64,000 nt of DNA from Pseudomonas sp. QS1027 (GCF_002814235.1 NZ_PHSU01000027.1:1-64000); one strand, 5' to 3'. Counted from the first letter of the stretch, positions 26,027 through 34,365 are shown. Made by a program: numbers and translations. Notes: generated by a model not told the origin, from the letters alone.

Positions 26027-26308
26027 ATGAAACTCGCCTACTTGGCGCTTGCCGCCTGTTTGATTTTCCAGCCTGCTTTTGCCAGAACCGATACGGATCG
26101 CCAAGCCGTCACCCCCGATGAGTCGCAACTGATCGAGCACGGCTCGTATACGAACAAAGACGGGAACACAGTACACAGTCCTGCCCATACCAAGTCCGAT
26201 CGGGCTCCCGAGGGTGCCACGGCCAAGTGTCGCGACAACACTTACAGTTTCAGCCAGCACCGACGGGGGACCTGCTCGCGGCATGGAGGTGTGATGGCTT
26301 GGTTGTAG
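26027..26308 (+). CDS. DUF3761 exported protein
   Basis: A 93-residue protein with a signal peptide (MKLAYLALAACLIFQPAFA). It ends in the DUF3761 signature GATAKCRDNTYSFSQHRRGTCSRHGGVMAWL, with two cysteines and conserved His/Arg. The family is found as small secreted proteins and as a module in nuclease-like proteins; the role is unknown. It is followed by another exported protein, possibly co-transcribed. Confidence 0.85.
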   Translation: MKLAYLALAACLIFQPAFARTDTDRQAVTPDESQLIEHGSYTNKDGNTVHSPAHTKSDRAPEGATAKCRDNTYSFSQHRRGTCSRHGGVMAWL

Positions 26309-26360
26309 AGAGCGTCCAAAGGACGAAGCGCTTATTCGAACACCTTTCAGGAGCCAGACA

Positions 26361-26834
26361 ATGACGAAACCCTTTTGCGTCACCCTCGCCTTCACATTGC
26401 TCCTCGCGCTCTCTAATACAGCGTCTGCTGAGACGGCCAATGAAGCCGCCCGCAGCTTCATTACCCAATCCCATGCGGGCGAAGATCTCGCCGCCATTGC
26501 GCTGTCGGCCGCCAAGCGCACGCAAACCTATGGGACACTCGTTGCAAAGCTCGGGGCTGTCGGGGCAGACACTGCCGTGTCGAGCGAAATCAATGCGCTA
26601 CTCCCGCAGTACCAGCCGAAATGGGATCAGAACCTTGCTGCCGCTTATGAGAAGTCATTCTCCGCAGAAGAGTTATCATCCCTCGCGGCCAAAGGTCGAG
26701 ACTCAAAATACGCCGGTAAAGTGATAGAGCGACAATCCGCAATCGGAAAAGAAATGCAGTCGAGTTCAGGCCCCATTTTGATTTCCCTGGTAACCGAGGC
26801 ACTCGAAGCAAGTCTTTCCAAGAATGGCCTGTAA
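26361..26834 (+). CDS. Exported DUF2059-like protein
   Basis: A 157-residue protein with a signal peptide cleaved near residue 23 (NTASAETA). The mature part is helical; WDQNLAAAYEKSFSAEELSSLAAKGRDSKYAGKV resembles the end of DUF2059 (YAxxFTxxEL...SPxGxK), though this match is by eye. Probably periplasmic. It lies 52 bp after the DUF3761 gene. Confidence 0.7.
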   Translation: MTKPFCVTLAFTLLLALSNTASAETANEAARSFITQSHAGEDLAAIALSAAKRTQTYGTLVAKLGAVGADTAVSSEINALLPQYQPKWDQNLAAAYEKSFSAEELSSLAAKGRDSKYAGKVIERQSAIGKEMQSSSGPILISLVTEALEASLSKNGL

Positions 26835-26916
26835 ACCAGAGTTACAGACCGATTTTCTCGACCATGAACACACGTCAGCAAAATCCTGATCTATCCGTCT
26901 GGTCCCCGCCAAATTT

Positions 26917-26940
26917 CATCCTGTTCGCCTGAACAGGATG
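26917..26940. repeat. Perfect 10-bp inverted repeat
   Basis: CATCCTGTTC and GAACAGGATG enclose a GCCT loop between the DUF2059-like and nucleotidyltransferase-like genes. There is no T-tract. It could be an operator, a factor-dependent terminator or an mRNA stability hairpin. Confidence 0.45.
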
Positions 26941-27019
26941 AACGTTCCCTATCACAAAACTTCATAACCTTTGAGCTATCCTCGACGGCCTGGACTCGAT
27001 CTACGCCAAAGGAATGAAG

Positions 27020-27589
27020 ATGACATTGACTGCCGAACGCCTGCTCAGCCTGGCCATGGCTAACCCGGTAAACGCTGAAATCGCCTCACGCCTGCCTTCC
27101 CTCGGCTTGAGTCAATGCATGCTCACGGCGGGCTGTCTGTTCCAGGCCGTCTGGAATCAGTACTCGGACCTGCCACCCGAGTGGGGCGTCAAGGATTACG
27201 ATGTTTTCTACTTCGACAACGACCTCTCCTGGGAAGCCGAAGACGAGGTTATCCAGGCCACTCACCTGCTCTTCCAGGACCTTGGCGTCAACATCGATAT
27301 CAAGAACCAGGCTCGCGTCCATCTTTGGTACGCCCAGCGGTTCGGAAGAGCCTATGCTCGGCTGGAGTCGGCAAAAGAAGGTATTGATCGCTACCTCATT
27401 GCCGGCACCTGCATTGGACTGGATGTTGCCACGGGCGAAATCTATGCACCCTATGGCCTGACCGATATCGAGCAAGGCCTGCTTCGGATCAATCCAGCTT
27501 ATCGCGAGCCCGACTTGTTCGAGCAGAAGGCGAAAAGTTATCAGGCTCGCTGGCCTTGGCTGAAAGTCGTGGAAACCAACCTTTCATAA
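27020..27589 (+). CDS. Nucleotidyltransferase family protein (DUF925/NTP_transf_6)
   Basis: A 189-residue protein. The core LGLSQCMLTAGCLFQAVWNQYSDLPPEWGVKDYDVFYFDNDLSWEAEDEVI has the KDYDVFYFD acidic pattern expected for metal binding in nucleotidyltransferase folds, followed by NIDIKNQARVHLWYAQRFG. ATG 27020 is preferred to 27014, because AAGGA would otherwise be almost adjacent to the start. The cellular substrate of this family is unknown. It stands alone before the lipid operon. Confidence 0.8.
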   Translation: MTLTAERLLSLAMANPVNAEIASRLPSLGLSQCMLTAGCLFQAVWNQYSDLPPEWGVKDYDVFYFDNDLSWEAEDEVIQATHLLFQDLGVNIDIKNQARVHLWYAQRFGRAYARLESAKEGIDRYLIAGTCIGLDVATGEIYAPYGLTDIEQGLLRINPAYREPDLFEQKAKSYQARWPWLKVVETNLS

Positions 27590-27764
27590 AAACCGGTTTG
27601 TTTCCCGAATATGCCCGGCGGCACACATTTTTATCCGGAACCTAATGTCAGCCCCGGTCATTTCTGACAATAATCCATCTGCTTCGCCAGTCAGCGGTCT
27701 CTCCTGCCCTCAGGAGTCCCCAGGCCCCGCCGCTCAACGCCCCCGGACAAGGACCGTCGCCATC

Positions 27765-28394
27765 ATGCCTTCGATCTACCAGCTCAAACCCCGCTTCCAG
27801 AACCTGCTGCGTCCAGTGGTCCAGCGCCTCTTCGACAATGGCACCAGCGCCAACCAGGTCACCCTGAGCGCCGCCGTGATTTCCTTGCTGGTGGGCGCCG
27901 TAGTCGCCACCTTTGCCGGGCACGCCTGGGTATTCGTGCTCATCCCGCTGTGGATGATCCTGCGCATGGCCTTGAATGCCATCGACGGCATGCTCGCCCG
28001 GGAATTCGGTCAGCAATCGAAGCTCGGCGCCTACTTGAACGAACTCTGCGACATCGTCGCCGACAGCGCGCTGATCCTGCCGTTTGCCTTGTTGCCCGAT
28101 GTCAGCCTGCTGGCAGTGCTGCTGGTGACCCTGCTGGCGTTGTTCAGCGAATACGCCGGTGTCTTGGGAACAATGATCGGTGCCTCACGGCGCTACGACG
28201 GCCCCATGGGCAAAAGCGATCGTGCATTTGCCCTGGGTGTTATCGCCGCCGGCGTGGCCTTCGGCCTGATCAATGCCCAATGGATAAATGGGTTATTTGT
28301 ACTGATGGCGGCACTCCTGCTGGTCACGTTGGTCAATCGGGTACGACAAGGCTTGAAAGAAGCCGCAACCACAGCAGAGCCACCGGCCCAATAA
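27765..28394 (+). CDS. ynbA: CDP-alcohol phosphatidyltransferase, YnbA-like
   Basis: A 209-residue polytopic membrane enzyme, expected to join a CDP-activated lipid to an alcohol. The family motif (D-x2-D-G-x2-A-R-x8-G-x3-D-x3-D) is present, but with Asn at the first (N71) and third (N92) acidic positions; D74, G75, R79, G88 and D96 are kept. As I remember it, E. coli YnbA has the same two Asn residues, so this is a family trait. ATG 27765 has AAGGA upstream and begins like YnbA (IYQLKPRFQNLLRP). It is the first gene of a six-gene operon. Confidence 0.88.
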   Translation: MPSIYQLKPRFQNLLRPVVQRLFDNGTSANQVTLSAAVISLLVGAVVATFAGHAWVFVLIPLWMILRMALNAIDGMLAREFGQQSKLGAYLNELCDIVADSALILPFALLPDVSLLAVLLVTLLALFSEYAGVLGTMIGASRRYDGPMGKSDRAFALGVIAAGVAFGLINAQWINGLFVLMAALLLVTLVNRVRQGLKEAATTAEPPAQ

Positions 28395-28470
28395 CACCCG
28401 AATCGCAAAACCGCTCCCCCAGAGATTGGCCTCAAGCTCCCACTCCAAGATCCGGCAAAAGGACATTGCA

Positions 28471-30231
28471 ATGCGCGACGAGCAAACCCAGACCTTCAGT
28501 ACCCACGATGGTGTCGAACTGTTTTATCGCCACTGGCCGGCCACAACGCCGGCCGCCGGCGAGCCGCGCAAGGCCATCCTGCTGTTCCACCGGGGGCATG
28601 AGCATTCCGGGCGGATTGCCCACCTGGTGGATGAACTCGACCTGCCGGACTTCGACTTCTTCGCCTGGGACGCCCGTGGCCACGGCCAGTCGCCGGGCGC
28701 GCGGGGCGACAGCCCGAGCTTCGCCACCAGCGTGCGGGATGTGCAAACCTTCTGCGATCACCTCGGCGCCACCTTCGCTATCGCCGAAGAAAATATCGCG
28801 GTGATCGCCCAGAGCGTCGGCGCGGTGATCGTCACCACCTGGGTTCACGATTACGCGCCAAAGATCCGCGCCCTGGTGCTCGCCTCCCCGGCCTTCAAGG
28901 TCAAGCTCTACGTGCCTTTCGCCCGCCCGGGACTGGCCCTGATGCGACGCTTTCGCGGCAACTTTTTCGTCAACAGCTACGTCAAGGCCAAGTTCCTCAG
29001 CCACGACCCGGAACGCATTGCCTCCTATGACAGCGATCCGCTGATCACCAAGGCCATTTCGGTGAACGTCCTGCTCGGGCTCTACGAGGCCGCCGACCGT
29101 GTGGTCGCCGATGCCAATGCGATCCAGGTGCCGACCCAGTTGCTGATTTCCGGCGCGGACTTCGTGGTCCATCGCAAACCCCAGGAGCAATTTTTCCAGC
29201 GCCTGGGCAGCCTGAAAAAAGAACGGCATGTACTCCCCGGCTTCTTTCACGACACCCTCGGCGAGCGCGACCGGCACTTGGCCGTCAGCCGTGCCAAACG
29301 CTTTATCCAACAGAATTTCCTCTCACCGGTCAGCCGCCCTGCCCTGCTCGACGCCGATCGTATCGGCGAGACCTGCGCCGAATCCGAGTCGCTGGCAGCG
29401 CCCTTGCCGCACAACTCGCCGCGAGATCTCTACTGGCGCCTGACCCGCGCCAGCATGGGCCTGGGCAGCAAGCTGTCGGCCGGGGTCAAGCTCGGCTTCG
29501 ACACCGGTTTCGACTCCGGCAGCACCCTGGACTATGTCTACCGCAACGCACCCACCGGGCATACCCCGCTGGGCCGGATGATCGACCAGAATTACCTGAA
29601 CTCCATCGGCTGGCGCGGCATCCGCCAGCGCAAGTTGCATGTCGAGGAGCTGCTGCGCCTGGCCATGGCCCAACTGCGCGAGCAAGGTCGCGAGGTACGG
29701 ATCGTGGATATCGCCGCCGGCCACGGGCGCTATATCCTGGAAGCCCTGCACGGAGTGACGCCACTGCCGGAGTCGATCCTGTTGCGCGACTACAGCGATA
29801 TCAACGTGCGTGACGGCAACGCGCTGATCGTCGAAAAAGGCCTGGGCGAGATCGCCCAATTCGTCAAGGGCGACGCCTTTGACCGCGCCGATCTCGCCGC
29901 GCTGGACCCCAAGCCAAGCCTCGCTGTGGTGTCGGGCCTGTATGAACTGTTCGCCGATAACACCCTGGTCGGCAACTCCCTCGCGGGTTTGGCCGAGGCC
30001 TGTGAACCGGGCGCTTATCTGGTCTACACCGGACAACCCTGGCACCCGCAGTTGGAACTGATTGCCCGCGCCCTGACCAGTCACCGTCAAGGCCAGGCCT
30101 GGGTCATGCGCCGGCGCAGCCAGGCGGAAATGGACCAGTTGGTGGAAGCCGCCGGGTTTCGCAAGATCACTCAACGGGTCGATGAATGGGGGATCTTCAG
30201 CGTGTCCCTGGCGCAACGCGTGCAAGGATGA
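28471..30231 (+). CDS. ynbC: Alpha/beta hydrolase fused to SAM methyltransferase, YnbC-like
   Basis: A 586-residue two-domain protein. Residues about 10-285 are a monoglyceride-lipase-like hydrolase (FHRGHEHSGR, WDARGHGQSPG, nucleophile Ser115 in AQSVG, Asp230 in SGAD, His260 in GFFHD). The elbow is A-x-S-x-G, not G-x-S-x-G. Residues about 320-586 are a class I methyltransferase with motif VDIAAGHGR (412-420) and LRDYSDINV. It probably works on a lipid intermediate, cutting an acyl group and/or methylating the head group; which is not known. The stop overlaps the next start (ATGA). Confidence 0.9.
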   Translation: MRDEQTQTFSTHDGVELFYRHWPATTPAAGEPRKAILLFHRGHEHSGRIAHLVDELDLPDFDFFAWDARGHGQSPGARGDSPSFATSVRDVQTFCDHLGATFAIAEENIAVIAQSVGAVIVTTWVHDYAPKIRALVLASPAFKVKLYVPFARPGLALMRRFRGNFFVNSYVKAKFLSHDPERIASYDSDPLITKAISVNVLLGLYEAADRVVADANAIQVPTQLLISGADFVVHRKPQEQFFQRLGSLKKERHVLPGFFHDTLGERDRHLAVSRAKRFIQQNFLSPVSRPALLDADRIGETCAESESLAAPLPHNSPRDLYWRLTRASMGLGSKLSAGVKLGFDTGFDSGSTLDYVYRNAPTGHTPLGRMIDQNYLNSIGWRGIRQRKLHVEELLRLAMAQLREQGREVRIVDIAAGHGRYILEALHGVTPLPESILLRDYSDINVRDGNALIVEKGLGEIAQFVKGDAFDRADLAALDPKPSLAVVSGLYELFADNTLVGNSLAGLAEACEPGAYLVYTGQPWHPQLELIARALTSHRQGQAWVMRRRSQAEMDQLVEAAGFRKITQRVDEWGIFSVSLAQRVQG

Positions 30232-31586
30232 ACAGCACACCCCGCGAAGCCGGCCTGCTGAAACGCGCCGTGCTCTGGCTGGTTCTGCTGGCGCCGTTGT
30301 TCTTCGCCAGCTACGGCTTCGCCACCTGGTACACCGCCCGGCGCAGCGATGTCGGCAGCTACGTGTTCGGCTGGGAAAGCCATATGCCGTTCTGGGCCTG
30401 GACCATCGTGCCCTACTGGTCCATCGACCTGCTTTACGGTTTGTCGCTGCTGCTGCCCAGAAGCAAGCGCGAGCTCGATCGACACGCCCTGCGCCTGCTG
30501 ACGGCCCAGGCAATCGCCGTCTCCTGCTTCCTGCTCTGGCCGCTGACCTTCACCTTCCCCCGACCGCCACTGGACGGCGTGTTCGGCTGGCTGTTCGCGG
30601 TACTGGCGGGCTTCGACAAGCCCTTCAACCAGGCGCCTTCGCTGCATATCGCGTTGCTGGTGATTCTGTGGGTCATGTACCGCCGGCATTTCAACGGTGC
30701 CGGCCGCTGGCTGGTGCATGGCTGGTTCGCGCTGATTGGCGTGTCGGTGCTGACCACCTATCAACACCACTTTATCGACCTCCCCACCGGCGCCCTGGCC
30801 GGCTGGTTGTGCGTCTGGCTGTGGCCGGATGACCGTGCCAACCCGTTAGCCATCGCGCGTCTGGCAGGCGATGGCAAACGCCTTGTCCTGGCCGCTCGCT
30901 ACGGGCTGGGGGCGGCGCTGCTGGCCATCGCCGGCTTCGGTTTCGCCGGTGTCGCGTTGTGGTTGCTCTGGCCGGCGTCGGCCCTGGCGCTGGTGGCGCT
31001 CAATTACGCACTGTTCGGCGCCCAGGGTTTCCAGAAACGCGCCGACGGCAGCTTGAGCCCGGCGGCACGCTGGCTGTTTGCACCTTACCGGGCAGGTGCC
31101 TGGATCAATTCGCGGCTCTGGACAAAATCCCATCCACAACCCGATCACGTTGTAGACGACGTTTGGCTTGGGCGACTACCAAGCCGGCGCGAACTTCAGG
31201 CCGGCCCGTTCGCGGCCATCGTCGACCTGTGTGCCGAACTGTCCTTGGCTCCTCAAGGCCGGACCTATCGCAGCATTCCCGTGCTGGACCTGATCGCACC
31301 GTCAGCGGAGCAATCTCGCGAAGCCGCCCTGAGTATCGATGAACTGCGTCAGCACGGACCGCTGCTGGTCTGCTGCGCCCTGGGCTATTCGCGCAGTGCC
31401 ACGGCGCTCGCCGCCTGGTTGCTGCACAGTGGCCGAGCGACGACGATCGATGAAGCCCTGGCGCTGATACGTGCTGCACGTCCCGGCGTGGTCCTGCATC
31501 CGCAGCATCGCCAGGCGCTGGAAGCCATGGTCCAGCTCGTACCTGGCGAAGCGGCCGCCCAAACGAGGATCGCCGATGCCCGCTGA
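30228..31586 (+). CDS. ynbD: PAP2-like phosphatase fused to dual-specificity phosphatase domain, YnbD-like
   Basis: A 452-residue membrane protein. Residues about 15-260 contain six helices with PAP2 motifs PSLH (137-140) and HHFID (180-184). Residues about 310-440 are a cytosolic tyrosine/dual-specificity phosphatase domain with the C-x5-R loop C383-ALGYS-R389, where the residue before the catalytic Cys is Cys instead of the usual His. Both domains dephosphorylate; the likely substrates are phospholipid phosphates such as a phosphatidyl-alcohol phosphate. The gene overlaps both neighbours (ATGA upstream, 11 bp downstream). Confidence 0.9.
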   Translation: MNSTPREAGLLKRAVLWLVLLAPLFFASYGFATWYTARRSDVGSYVFGWESHMPFWAWTIVPYWSIDLLYGLSLLLPRSKRELDRHALRLLTAQAIAVSCFLLWPLTFTFPRPPLDGVFGWLFAVLAGFDKPFNQAPSLHIALLVILWVMYRRHFNGAGRWLVHGWFALIGVSVLTTYQHHFIDLPTGALAGWLCVWLWPDDRANPLAIARLAGDGKRLVLAARYGLGAALLAIAGFGFAGVALWLLWPASALALVALNYALFGAQGFQKRADGSLSPAARWLFAPYRAGAWINSRLWTKSHPQPDHVVDDVWLGRLPSRRELQAGPFAAIVDLCAELSLAPQGRTYRSIPVLDLIAPSAEQSREAALSIDELRQHGPLLVCCALGYSRSATALAAWLLHSGRATTIDEALALIRAARPGVVLHPQHRQALEAMVQLVPGEAAAQTRIADAR

Positions 31587-32031
31587 CATGCAACTGCACG
31601 TGGTCGCCAGCCTGCTGCGGCGTGGCCGCGCGCTCGACCATCTTTCCATGGGATTGACCGTACTGGGTGTTCTGCTGGGTCTGGCGCCCTTGCTCTTCAG
31701 CACCATCAGCCTGTGGTGCCTGGTGGCCAGTGCCTGGCTGGTACTGTCGGGCCTGTTGCAAAAGTACTGGGCCTTTCGCGTCGCTTTCGACGCCGATCTG
31801 TTCCAGTTGATGGCACACGACCCAAGCAACCTGAGCGATCGCACCGAGGCGCTGGACCAGGCACTGCAAGACCTCGGCCTGCAACCGCGACAATCCACAA
31901 ACCGCCCCTGGGCCGAGCGCGGCCGTGGCGCGCTGGGCCTGCTCAAGCGTCAGGCGTTGCTGGTGCTGGTACAAATTTCCCTGCCACTGATCGTCATTCT
32001 GGCCAGCCCCTGGCTGCCCTTCGCCGGATAA
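31576..32031 (+). CDS. Small membrane protein of the lipid operon
   Basis: A 151-residue protein with two hydrophobic segments near the N-terminus (about 25-65), a soluble helical middle (AFDADLFQLMAHDPSNLSDRTEALDQALQDLG) and a last membrane segment (LLVLVQISLPLIVILASPWL). The start at 31576 overlaps the YnbD-like gene by 11 bp, and the next gene follows after 9 bp. I do not recognise a family. Its place inside the operon suggests an accessory or scaffold role with the lipid enzymes. Confidence 0.75.
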   Translation: MPADMQLHVVASLLRRGRALDHLSMGLTVLGVLLGLAPLLFSTISLWCLVASAWLVLSGLLQKYWAFRVAFDADLFQLMAHDPSNLSDRTEALDQALQDLGLQPRQSTNRPWAERGRGALGLLKRQALLVLVQISLPLIVILASPWLPFAG

Positions 32032-32040
32032 GGAATCGTC

Positions 32041-32661
32041 ATGTTCGAACCCGTGGTTGCCACCCTCATCACCTCCGGCGCCCGCCTGATCACCGGTGCC
32101 CGCAGCCTGTGGATCGGCTGCGGGCCCAATCCGGAGCAGCGCATCTACTTCGCCAACCACAGCAGCCACGGTGACTTCGTGCTGCTCTGGGCCTCGCTGC
32201 CACCGGCACTGCGCAAACTCACCCGGCCGGTCGCCGGCGCCGACTACTGGAATAAAAGCGCCCTGCGCCGCTATATCATCAAGCGGGTCTTCAACGGCGT
32301 GCTGATCGATCGCGAACGCAAGGAGCCGGGAGACAATCCGCTGCAACCGATGCTCGACGCACTCGAGCAAGGTCACTCACTGATCATCTTTCCCGAGGGC
32401 ACCCGTAACCAGGAGGACGGCCTGCTGCCGTTCAAGAGCGGGATCTTCCACCTGACCCGGAGCTACCCGCAGGCACAGCTGATTCCAGTGTGGATCGCCA
32501 ACCTCAACCGGGTCATGCCCAAGGGTCGGGTATTGCCCCTGCCCCTGTTGTGCACCACCAGTTTCGGCGCACCGCTGCGACTCGAAGACGACGAAAGCAA
32601 AGAACACTTCCTGCAACGCAGCCGCGACGCGCTGCTGGCCCTGGCACCGGAGCAACACTGA
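32041..32661 (+). CDS. PlsC-type 1-acylglycerol-3-phosphate acyltransferase
   Basis: A 206-residue acyltransferase of the PlsC superfamily. Its motifs are H40-SSHG-D45 (HX4D catalytic pair), a binding motif near residues 76-92 (IIKRVFNGVLIDRER) and FPEGTR (117-122), followed by PVWIANLNRVMPKG. It has no obvious N-terminal anchor, like other short members. It would acylate a lysophospholipid, supplying phosphatidic acid to the cytidylyltransferase encoded next. The gap to that gene is one base. Confidence 0.88.
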   Translation: MFEPVVATLITSGARLITGARSLWIGCGPNPEQRIYFANHSSHGDFVLLWASLPPALRKLTRPVAGADYWNKSALRRYIIKRVFNGVLIDRERKEPGDNPLQPMLDALEQGHSLIIFPEGTRNQEDGLLPFKSGIFHLTRSYPQAQLIPVWIANLNRVMPKGRVLPLPLLCTTSFGAPLRLEDDESKEHFLQRSRDALLALAPEQH

Positions 32662-32662
32662 A

Positions 32663-33595
32663 ATGGATAGGCAGACCCTGATGTTGTTCGCCGGGATCGG
32701 CATGATCCTGGTGCTGGCTTCGCTGATCGGCTTTGTCCTCAAGTGGCGTACCCGAGGCACGCCGAATGCGGTCATCGATAACCTCAACGCCCGGATCAAC
32801 GCCTGGTGGGTGATGGTGCTGGTGATCGGTATCGCCTTCTGGCTGGGTACCGGCGCGGTGATCCTGCTGTTCTATGCGGTGTCCTTCTACGCCCTGCGCG
32901 AGTTCCTGACCCTGACGCCGACCCGGCGCAGCGACTACCCGGCGCTGGTAGCGGCGTTCTACCTGGCCCTGCCGTTGCAATATCTGCTGATCTACAGCGA
33001 CTGGTACGGACTGTTTTCGATCTTCATCCCGGTCTATGTGTTCCTGCTGCTGCCGATCCTCGCCTCCCTGGGCGGTGACAGCACGCACTTCCTGGAGCGG
33101 GCCTCGAAGGTCCAGTGGGGCCTGATGATCGCGGTGTTCTGCGTGTCGTTCGTGCCGGCGCTGCTGACCCTGGAGATTGCCGGTTATGAAGGCCGCAACC
33201 TGCTGCTGATCGCCTACCTGGTGATCGTGGTGCAACTGTCCGACGTGCTCCAGTACGTCTGCGGCAAGCTGTTCGGCAAACGCAAGATCGCGCCCAACCT
33301 GTCACCGTCGAAAACCGTCGAAGGTTTTGTCGGCGGCATTACCCTGGCCTCGTTGATCGGCGGCGCGCTGTTCTGGATTACCCCTTTCAATCCCTGGCAA
33401 GCGGCGCTGATCGCGTTGTTGATCAACCTGCTGGGCTTTGCCGGCGGCATCGTCATGTCGGCGATCAAGCGCGACCGTGGGGTCAAGGACTGGGGCCATA
33501 TGATCGAAGGCCATGGCGGCATGCTCGACCGGCTGGACTCGGTGTGCTTTGCCGCGCCGATCTTCTTTCATCTGGTGCGCTACTGGTGGACGTGA
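32663..33595 (+). CDS. ynbB: Phosphatidate cytidylyltransferase, YnbB/CdsA-like
   Basis: A 310-residue CdsA-family enzyme with about eight membrane helices. It makes CDP-diacylglycerol from CTP and phosphatidic acid. The conserved C-terminal signature is KRDRGVKDWGHMIEGHGGMLDRLDS, and PNLSPSKTVEGFVGGI precedes it. A second CdsA-type enzyme beside the essential CdsA elsewhere is the rule for ynb-type loci. It completes the chain acyltransferase, CDP-DAG synthase, CDP-alcohol transferase and phosphatase. Its last 16 bp overlap the opposite-strand membrane gene. Confidence 0.9.
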   Translation: MDRQTLMLFAGIGMILVLASLIGFVLKWRTRGTPNAVIDNLNARINAWWVMVLVIGIAFWLGTGAVILLFYAVSFYALREFLTLTPTRRSDYPALVAAFYLALPLQYLLIYSDWYGLFSIFIPVYVFLLLPILASLGGDSTHFLERASKVQWGLMIAVFCVSFVPALLTLEIAGYEGRNLLLIAYLVIVVQLSDVLQYVCGKLFGKRKIAPNLSPSKTVEGFVGGITLASLIGGALFWITPFNPWQAALIALLINLLGFAGGIVMSAIKRDRGVKDWGHMIEGHGGMLDRLDSVCFAAPIFFHLVRYWWT

Positions 33596-34365
33596 GGGGT
33601 ATTACGGTAGCGCTCGTACAGCCAATTGAAGAGCGTGCAAACACCCCCTGAGAGCAAGCCGATGGACAAGAAGACGATGAGTCCTTGCCCAAACAGCATC
33701 GGCCACACCGCGTCATCTTTCGATGACGCGGTAGCATAGGTGAAGAAAGCCGGTGCGGCGGCCGCCAGCCAGATCAGCAAACTGCTCAACAGACCGGCGA
33801 TGACGTAACGTGAATGCGCTGTCAGAAAACGCTCTACCCCCCAGAGCACTGGCCAGCCAACCAGCATGCCAAGCAACACCCCGATCAGGAAAAACAGGAT
33901 AAAAGCCGCTCCATCCGCGAGAAACAGCACCGCCGCCACGCCCAGCGTCACCCCACCCGAGAGCGGAACGCAAACAACCCGTCCCCACCCTGAGCAAAGA
34001 GACCCATCGGCGCTGGCCGGCAGCCGGTCTATGCCGCTGGCGACAACGCTGTACAACCCCCACAGCGCCAATCCGCCCAACACCGTCATCACCAACAAAG
34101 GCCAGCCCCAGGCGCCAACCAGCAGGCAGGCCACCAGGCTCTGGATCAGGCTGCTCATCATATGGCGCGCCCCGAACCCGCCAAAACGGCGATCGCCCAG
34201 CAGCAGCAAGGGAATGCCCAGGACAATGGAAATCACGCTACCGAAAAGAAATCCGGAAAACAGCACCGACTCACTCCAGCCGATCAGCATTCCCTTCGCG
34301 ATGGCATAGACAACGCCACCGCACAAAGGCACGGCGAACAATCGGAGTTCGCCGTTGGGCCTCAA
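33580..34365 (-). CDS. Internally duplicated eight-helix membrane protein, candidate CdiA immunity protein
   Basis: A 261-residue, very hydrophobic protein with about eight helices. Residues about 8-85 and 128-205 align with each other: VPLCGGV... against VPLSGGV..., then SLIQSLVACLLVGA against GLLSSLLIWLAAAA, which gives a 2x4 helix duplication. The start is TTG overlapping the cdiA stop (TTGA), so it is probably translationally coupled to cdiA. Immunity genes (cdiI) occupy exactly this place in cdiBAI loci. Most are small soluble proteins, and membrane ones match membrane-acting toxins. This is inferred from position; no family recognised. Confidence 0.65.
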   Translation of the reverse strand: MRPNGELRLFAVPLCGGVVYAIAKGMLIGWSESVLFSGFLFGSVISIVLGIPLLLLGDRRFGGFGARHMMSSLIQSLVACLLVGAWGWPLLVMTVLGGLALWGLYSVVASGIDRLPASADGSLCSGWGRVVCVPLSGGVTLGVAAVLFLADGAAFILFFLIGVLLGMLVGWPVLWGVERFLTAHSRYVIAGLLSSLLIWLAAAAPAFFTYATASSKDDAVWPMLFGQGLIVFLSIGLLSGGVCTLFNWLYERYRNTPHVHQ

